Positions 20,991 to 26,592 of a stretch of 26,592 nucleotides of DNA are shown here, piece after piece; position 1 is the first letter of the stretch; each line of letters begins with the position of its first letter. The position numbers were made by a program, and so were the translations under genes. Source of the stretch: Monoraphidium neglectum. Taxonomy: Eukaryota; Chlorophyta; Chlorophyceae; Sphaeropleales; Selenastraceae. A model generated the notes under the pieces. That model saw nothing but the letters and a program-made list of their open reading frames with translations, was not told the DNA's origin and searched no databases. The stretch covers positions 1 through 26,592 of the forward strand of contig NW_014013172.1 in the NCBI RefSeq assembly GCF_000611645.1, in the 5' to 3' direction.

Positions 20991-21168
20991 TGCAAGTGTA
21001 CGAAAAGGCAGACGGGGACAATGCAGCCGGGCGTCACCCGTGGCTGTTGAGGGGTTGCTGCTCAGGTGAGGGGTGAGCAGCATCCAGGTGACATTGGTGC
21101 AGCCACAAGGCTACAAGGGCACAGCCAGCCGGCCACACATCCAAAATGGGCCATTGTCAGGCGTGTGT
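20991..21168. repeat. Dispersed repeat, right copy (partner at 15977-16453)
   Basis: This is the compact copy of the block series described for 15977-16453. It is in the same orientation and lies about 1.8 kb beyond the stop codon of the metalloprotease, so the two copies bracket that gene. It ends at GCCATTGTCAGGCGTGTG and runs into a TGTAA. Confidence 0.5.
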
Positions 21169-21399
21169 AAACCCGACACCTCTTTCTGCAGTTGATACCG
21201 TACTCACTGCTGTATCTTTCGATCAGAAAAATGGAGTCAGGTGAGACCTGGCATGATCAGCACAGCTGGACAAAGGCACAATCAGTAACACGGACAAAAA
21301 AATCCCACAGGAAGCAGCAGATTTTTGCATATCGGCCAGGCCGGTGCAACCGGCGCGCGTGCCGAGGCCTAGGCGCGTTTGCTCTTGACCCGCTGGGCT

Positions 21400-24300
21400 C
21401 TACTCTGCAAAAGTCATGCTGCGCCGCCGCGCCTTGTGGAACTTGTCCTTGTGCTGGTCGTACAGCGCGCGGAGGGCCTCCAGGTACCTTCAGGGTGGTG
21501 TGAGGGGTGCGGGGTCGGCGCGGTGATTGGTCAGGGCGTGGGGTCGAGGTGATGGGACTGCTTTGGGTGGGACCGCCGTGAGATGGGGATGCGATTGGGC
21601 AGCATGGCGGCTTGGTGGGGTGGGGGTGCAACGGGGGTTGGGGAAGCGCGGTGCATTGGTGATGAGAGCATGTGAGGACTTGGTGTGGGTGGGCGGGTGC
21701 ACATGTCGATACCCCAGCACAAGAAAGGGCCGCTCTGACGGCTCAGCCACCAAGGACTCCAGCTTCAATCGGGGGCTGGAGGGGTCCACACGGCTCGGCA
21801 GCTGCAGTGCTGCGGGGGCGTGAGCACTCGAGAACCCTCCGTCCGGCAATCCCGGCAGCAGGGCCGCCCGCACGCCCTCGCTGCCAACCTTACAGCCCCA
21901 ACCCCTGGGCCCATCTTACCCCTGCCTCCCCGCCCCTTGGAACCTACCAAACCCAGAGGGTGTGGCATGAACCCTAAACCCTATACCCTTTACCCTAAAA
22001 CCAGGTTTTGTGGTGCGGGGCGCTCACTGCTCGTGGAACGCGTCGACCAGCCGCTCCAGTGGCATCTCCTGGTCCGCCGCCCCCTTGAGCACGCGGGCGA
22101 TGTCAAACTCCAGGGGGGCGCCCACCACGACGTCCAGCGGCCGCGCGTGCGGCATCCAGCCCGTGCTGCCTGCGCGGGCGCGCGCGCGGTGCCAAAGTTT
22201 GCTCGTGCTGAAGAGCCGGCCAGGCCAACTTGGCTCTCAGGGTCGGAGGGGCGCCCGGTTTCCCAAGAGACCGCGCGGCCTTGCCCGCTCTACGCAACAC
22301 CAGCAAATAAAGTCGTTGCTAGGAGGAGGGGTTTGAAGGGGGGGAAGGGGTGAGGGGAAGCGGAAGCTGCTCACCGAACAGGAGGGAGGTGCCGACGGCG
22401 TTGGGCAGCACAAAGCCGAACGAGCTCTTCAGCAGGCGCTGCAGCCTGTCCCGCAGGCTGCCCGGCTTTGTTGGCAAAATGTCAAACAGCTGGGCGGCGC
22501 ACGGGGTGGGACGCCGCCGGCCACGCAGTGCACGGGCGGTTAGCGACCAACGTGGGCTCGGAAGCAGTGTGGGGTCTGCCGGGCCGCGAAGCCGATCAGG
22601 CCGCCCCTACAAACAGGATACATCATATGCCAGCACTCTCCTCGGCATGTTCAACGACGAGTTCCCTCGTCATCCACGACAGCCCCAGATCACATTATGA
22701 TCACCTCGTTCTCCCCAAAGCCGATTACGGGCACCAGCTTGGCGCCCGTCTGCAGCGCGATGCGCACAAAGCCCTTGCGCTTCTTCAGCACCTGGTGGCC
22801 GCGCACCAGGGGCGTCGGGGGCGGCGCAGGGGCACTCGGCGGTGCGACGTTGGAGCGCAAGGAAAAGAAATGCAGCGGGTCGAAGTGTGGCGAGGCCCGA
22901 GACCCCAGCAGCAGACCTGTTGCAAACAGTTTTAACCCTGAGCTAGCAGGCGCATCGCCGGAATAACCCTGCTGCGCGAGCGGGCCGACCGCCCCACGCC
23001 CCACCCTGGCCGCGCACGCGGCCGCCCGGCGCCCCTCCCACCAGGTCGATCGTGCCAGGCTGGCAGAGCAGGCTCTCCTGCGCGCCGCCGACCGCCAGCA
23101 TGATGGCGGCGCCATTGCCACGCCCAAGCAGGCGGAAGCAGGCCTCTTGGGAGGCGTCAGTGACGCCGACTGACAGCAGGAATTCACGCATCAGGGGCAG
23201 GCGGAAGTTGACCTCGAGGGTCATGGGGTGCACGTCGATGCCTGCGGTGTGTGATTTTTGTGTGTGTGTTGCATTGTGTGTGGTTGTGCGTGTGCGATTG
23301 CGTGTGTGTTTCACCGTGTGTGTGATTGTGTGTGTGTGTGTGAGTAAGTGTGTGTGTGTGATTGTGAGAGAGAGAGAGAGAGCGCTTGTGAATGAGAGAG
23401 AGCATGTGCGTGTGTGTGCATGTGTGTGCATGTGTGTGTGTGTGTGTGTGTGTGTGCCTTTGCCTTTGTGTGTGATTGTGTGTGAATCAACGGGTTGGTG
23501 CACACACATACTAGAACAATGCCTTGTATGGTACACATTAAGACAGCAAGAAGTCCATCCGCAATGACGCGTTTGCAGACTAGGGCGGAGAGGTGCGCCA
23601 GCCATGCCAGTTGACACACGTGACGCGGCAGGTCACTGCTGCGTGCTCGCAGCCATTGGGCCACCCCGGCTACCCGTGGCGGCAGCAGCGGCGCCGCGCA
23701 CCGGGGTACTTTTCGGCAAAGCCCGTGGCGTTGGTGTCAAAGACGGGCCAGCAGAAGGCGGACACGATGCCGTGGGGGTGCGCCACAAACACGTACCGCC
23801 CCTGAGGGTCAAGATCCGCCGTCTTGTGGAGGCGGCAGGGGAAGTACGCCGCAAAGTGGCGCCACAAATCGACCCTGGGGCGGGAGCAGAGCGGCGCGAC
23901 GGCGGCTGCAGCGTTCAGGGCTTACCGGTGTGACGTTTCAACACGGGAGCAAAGTTTCTGGGGACTGTCAGCTGCATGGGCGAGCGCCTCGCCCCGAGGT
24001 CCGCGGGTGGATGCTGCCGCGCCGGCGGCCGCGCCCTCGCGAGCGCCGCCTCACTTGCGCAGCAGCTTGGGCCAGCTGCCGTCCTTGCAGGCGCGCTTGG
24101 CGGGGCCAAAGTTGATGTACAGCACGTAGCTGCCGCGAGAGGGCGCAAAGGAGCGTTTGGGTGGCGATTTCAAGGCCCATGAGCGTGCTGTAGCGAGTGC
24201 GGACGCTCACATGCAGCTGCCGGACCCCGCCCGCCCCCTACATTTCTAGAAGCAAGTTCCCCTGGGGCCGTCGCCAGCTCCTCCTGTGCAACGGCCCACG

Positions 24301-24547
24301 TCCTGAGCTCCCACAGCTGCTCGCTTTCTGATGTATGAACTCACACAAGCCACGGCACTGCAGTGTAGCGGCTGAACAGCATCGCGACATTCAGCAGCAG
24401 GAAGACAGGGATGAAGTACACGTAAATGGCAACCACGAGCCGCTGCTTCAATGTCGGGTTGCGTGGCGCGGGCAGCGCAGGCGCAGCGGCGTCCTTGGCG
24501 CTTCCCTTGGCCCCGGTGCCGCCACCCTCGCGCTGCTTCGGCGCCAT
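21400..24547 (-). CDS. DGAT2: Type-2 diacylglycerol O-acyltransferase
   Basis: Eight exons: 24547-24345, 24129-24055, 23874-23702, 23241-23042, 22791-22705, 22489-22375, 22169-22028 and 21487-21400 (TAG). They join in frame to 360 residues, a normal DGAT2 length. Residues about 36-57 form a membrane segment ([21 protein letters not shown]). Family motifs follow in order: YFP at 103-105, HPHG at 125-128 (catalytic His in the HxHG context), [16 protein letters not shown] (155-170), VGGAQE at 201-206, [21 protein letters not shown] (222-242) and [11 protein letters not shown] (294-304). The enzyme adds the third acyl chain from acyl-CoA to diacylglycerol at the endoplasmic reticulum, making triacylglycerol. 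Green algae have several copies (DGTT genes); which one this is cannot be told. It diverges from U2AF35 across about 400 bp. Introns 3 and 7 hold the repeats listed separately. Confidence 0.95.
21971..22003. repeat. Interstitial telomere-like tract in DGAT2 intron 7
   Basis: About four degenerate units of CCCTAAA run in the forward direction: ACCCTAAACCCTA, then TACCCTTTACCCTAAAACC. It lies inside the DGAT2 intron 22027-21488, close to the donor. CCCTAAA is the reverse complement of TTTAGGG, the plant-type telomere repeat used by Chlorella-like algae. Confidence 0.7.
23246..23484. repeat. Compound GT / GA microsatellite in DGAT2 intron 3
   Basis: Imperfect GT runs with inserted GATT, broken by a GA tract around 23366-23382, fill over half of the intron 23701-23242. 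On the DGAT2 sense strand this is a CA and CT tract that reaches to within a few bases of the 3' splice site, where a polypyrimidine tract is expected. Confidence 0.95.
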
Positions 24548-24945
24548 CCGCGCGCTTGTCTAGGGATGACCTTAACTATCAGCTGCCTGATTTTGTAAGC
24601 GATCAAGCAGCTGTCGAAAGCTGAACTCGTTGGGAACCAACCAGTTGAACTGCAGCCCAGACTGTGGTCGAATACCGGTACACGAGTTGTAAGAAGATTC
24701 TAGATGTTTCCATTTCGGTCTTGGAAACGCTTGCACCGCATGGGCTTCTCAAACACCGCCAAAAAGGGAGGCCAGTGCTCCGTCACTTTGCATGATACGG
24801 TATTGCGCCGAAATGTTCTTCCTGCCCTCTGCTTGAGCACATCGACGGAGGTTTGATATTCAGCTTAGTACGCCCTTCCAATATATAGGGCAGCCCCTAG
24901 AACACACAGCGATCTGGCACAAGGCTCCCTCCGCAGCGCGCCAGG
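24548..24945. promoter_or_regulatory. Shared divergent promoter region of DGAT2 and U2AF35
   Basis: Only 398 bases separate the two start codons, which point away from each other. The middle is AT-richer than the flanks. A TATATA lies at 24882-24887, 59 bases before the U2AF35 ATG. Both genes must draw their core promoters from this stretch, so common control is possible but not shown. Confidence 0.6.
24882..24887 (+). promoter_or_regulatory. Candidate TATA box of U2AF35
   Basis: TATATA in the context CCAATATATAGGG, 59 bases upstream of the start codon. The spacing allows a 5' UTR of roughly 30 bases. Confidence 0.4.
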
Positions 24946-26592
24946 ATGGCTGAGCACCTCGCCAGCATCTTCGGCACGGAGAAAGACCGTGTTAACTGTC
25001 CATTCTACTTTAAAATCGGGTGAGAGGCGCCTGCCGGCGCGCCACCAGCGATCTGGAGTGTTTCTGCTGCCTACTGCTTGCGGGAGCCTCACGCACACAA
25101 CAAACCAAGTGTAGCAGCTGATAGCAAGCACTCCCCTCTGTATCTTCCCCCGCAGAGCATGCCGGCATGGAGAACGGTGCTCGCGCATGCACAACAAGCC
25201 GACGATCAGCCAGACTATTTTGATCTCAAATATGTACCTCAACCCGGTGCTGAACGCCCCCATGGGCCCAGACGGCTTGCCGCAGCAGGTGCCTGAGGAG
25301 GAGGTGCAAGACCACTACGAGGTGAGTGTCGCCGCCTGGGCCGGCGGCACGCGCTGCGTGCATCGCATGTGGAGCGGCCGTGGCTTGCATGCGCATAGGT
25401 TGGCACGGCAAGACTGCAGCAGGGCTCTGGCAGCGTCTTCCCTTCGAAAAAGATGTGTCGGCGCAGCTGTATGCACCCTGGCCCTCGCAGCCCCCGTCCT
25501 CTCACTAGACGCCACGGCTGCCGCCATGCGAGCCCGCAACGCTGCAACCTGCTCGGTCCCCCTCCCGCTGGTCGCCCCGGTCCTCATCACAGGACTTCTA
25601 CGAGGACGTGTTTGAGGAGCTGGCCAAGTTTGGGGAGCTGGAGAACCTCAACGTGTGCGACAACCTGGCAGACCACCTCGTGGGCAACGTGTACGCCAAG
25701 TTCCGGGACGAGGAGGACGCTGCGCGCGCGCTGGCGGCCCTGCAGGTGGGTCTTGCGAGCGGGGGTGACAATTTCTGGTGGCTTGTGCAGGGGCGGCCTT
25801 GGGCGCGGCGGCAGCAGTGGAGCAGGCCCGCAGCGGGCGGCGGCAGGGCGCACATAGGCCTTGTTGTCAGACGCACGCCGCGCAGCAAGGCAGCGCATGA
25901 GGCCGCGCGGCTTGCAGGCGACTTATGTGGCTGCTAGTGACTGATGCTTGCCGCGCATACGACGCGGTACACCGCCCATCCCCCTAACGCGCCGCCCTCG
26001 CCCTCCGCGACGCCATCCCCCCTCCCCAGGGCCGCTACTACGCGGGCCGCCCCGTGCAGGCCGAGTTCTCCCCTGTGACGGACTTCCGGGAGGCGACGTG
26101 CCGCCAGTACGAGGAGAACACGTGCAACCGCGGCGGCTACTGCAACTTCATGCACATCAAGCCGATCGGCAGGTGCGCGCGGCGCCGTGGGGCTGGCTGC
26201 GAGCGGCCGCCACGCACGGGCTGCAGCGGCCTTGTTGTTTAGCAAACGCGTCTCGTGTTGCAAGCTGCTGGGCTCACTGCCCCACGCCCACTCCCCTTGT
26301 TTGCAGGACTCTCCGGAAGGAGCTGTTTGGCCGCTACCGCCGCAGGAGCCCCAGCCCACGAGGGGGCGCGCGCGGCGGTGGTTTCGGCGGCGGCGGCTTT
26401 GGCCGGGACGACGGGTTCCGGCGGGGCGGCTTTGGTGGCGGCGGCGGCGGCTTCCGCGGGGGCTACGGCGGCGGCGGCGGCTTTGGCGACAGGGGCGGCG
26501 GCTACGGGGACCGCGGCGGCGGCTACGGCGACCGCGGCGGCGGCGGCGGGTACGGCGGCGGCGGCGGCGGGGGCGGCCGCGAGGAGCGCTAC
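24946..26592 (+). CDS. U2AF1: U2AF35, small subunit of U2 snRNP auxiliary factor (3' end outside window)
   Basis: Exons 24946-25019, 25156-25321, 25593-25745, 26030-26172 and 26307 to the edge join in frame to 274 residues, still open at the end. It starts [20 protein letters not shown], nearly the universal U2AF35 N terminus. Zinc finger 1 is C-x8-C-x5-C-x3-H (to CSRMH, about residue 38) and finger 2 is C-x7-C-x5-C-x3-H ([20 protein letters not shown]). Between them is the U2AF-homology RRM ([20 protein letters not shown] to [17 protein letters not shown]). The protein binds the AG at 3' splice sites and recruits U2AF65 and U2 snRNP in the nucleus. The RRM has GRYY where human has GRWF. After [12 protein letters not shown] the tail is Gly-rich with repeated GYGDRGGG and FRGG motifs instead of a long RS domain. 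Confidence 0.95.

Larger units (their letters stand above)
19202..21399. other. Convergent interval between metalloprotease and DGAT2
   Basis: No exon with splice sites and a recognised domain is visible in 2.2 kb; GC content is lower than in the genes. Forward TGTAA motifs occur at 20582-20586 and 21166-21170, and a reverse one at 20778-20774. These leave long 3' UTRs for both genes (about 1.4 kb and 0.6 kb). A Pol III B-box-like string occurs on the reverse strand at 20383-20395 but no tRNA fold or A box goes with it. The right copy of a dispersed repeat lies at 20991-21168. Confidence 0.4.

Noticed and set aside
23052..23567. Forward open frame rich in Val/Cys across the GT repeat
   Set aside because: It is antisense to DGAT2 exon 4 and intron 3; the repeat itself creates the open frame.

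Overview
The window looks like nuclear DNA of a green alga. Coding exons are GC-rich with mostly G/C third positions. Introns are short and numerous, with GTGAG/GTGCG donors and CAG acceptors. TGTAA, the usual green-algal poly(A) signal, follows several stop codons. The proteins are eukaryotic and plant-like (CGL160, bestrophin, DGAT2, U2AF35, plant-type complex I and III subunits). A degenerate CCCTAAA tract fits an Arabidopsis-type telomere repeat, as in Chlorella-like trebouxiophytes. The genus cannot be fixed from sequence alone. Gene models were built by hand: each junction was checked for GT/AG ends and for a continuous reading frame across exons.

Layout: (1) 1-260 (+), 3' end of an unrecognised repeat-bearing protein. 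(2) 1866-2526 (+), QCR9, a 61-residue complex III subunit in four tiny exons. (3) 3746-7625 (-), CGL160, the chloroplast ATP synthase assembly factor; eight exons are secure and three probably extend its C terminus. (4) 8888-13060 (-), a plastid-targeted bestrophin anion channel in twelve exons. (5) 14336-15776 (+), the ESSS/NDUFB11 subunit of complex I, divergent from the bestrophin. (6) 16628-19201 (+), a secreted zinc metalloprotease of a bacterial type: metzincin plus pre-peptidase C-terminal (PPC) domain. (7) 21400-24547 (-), type-2 diacylglycerol acyltransferase (DGAT2). (8) 24946 to the window end (+), U2AF35, divergent from DGAT2 across about 400 bp, with a Gly/Arg-rich tail in place of the usual RS domain.

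The genes do not form an operon or pathway. Three of them serve energy-transducing membranes (QCR9, ESSS, CGL160), and bestrophin is a likely thylakoid ion channel, but eukaryotic gene order gives no strong reason to link them. I found no tRNA, rRNA, CRISPR array or intact transposon. The most unusual locus is the bacterial-type protease. It carries introns and a signal-peptide exon, and partly similar non-coding segments lie in direct orientation on either side of it. Other points worth a look are CA-rich tracts on the sense strand upstream of 3' splice sites in three genes, an interstitial telomere-like tract in a DGAT2 intron, and several perfect inverted repeats just upstream of start codons. 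I saw no clear sign of a wholly new multi-gene system.
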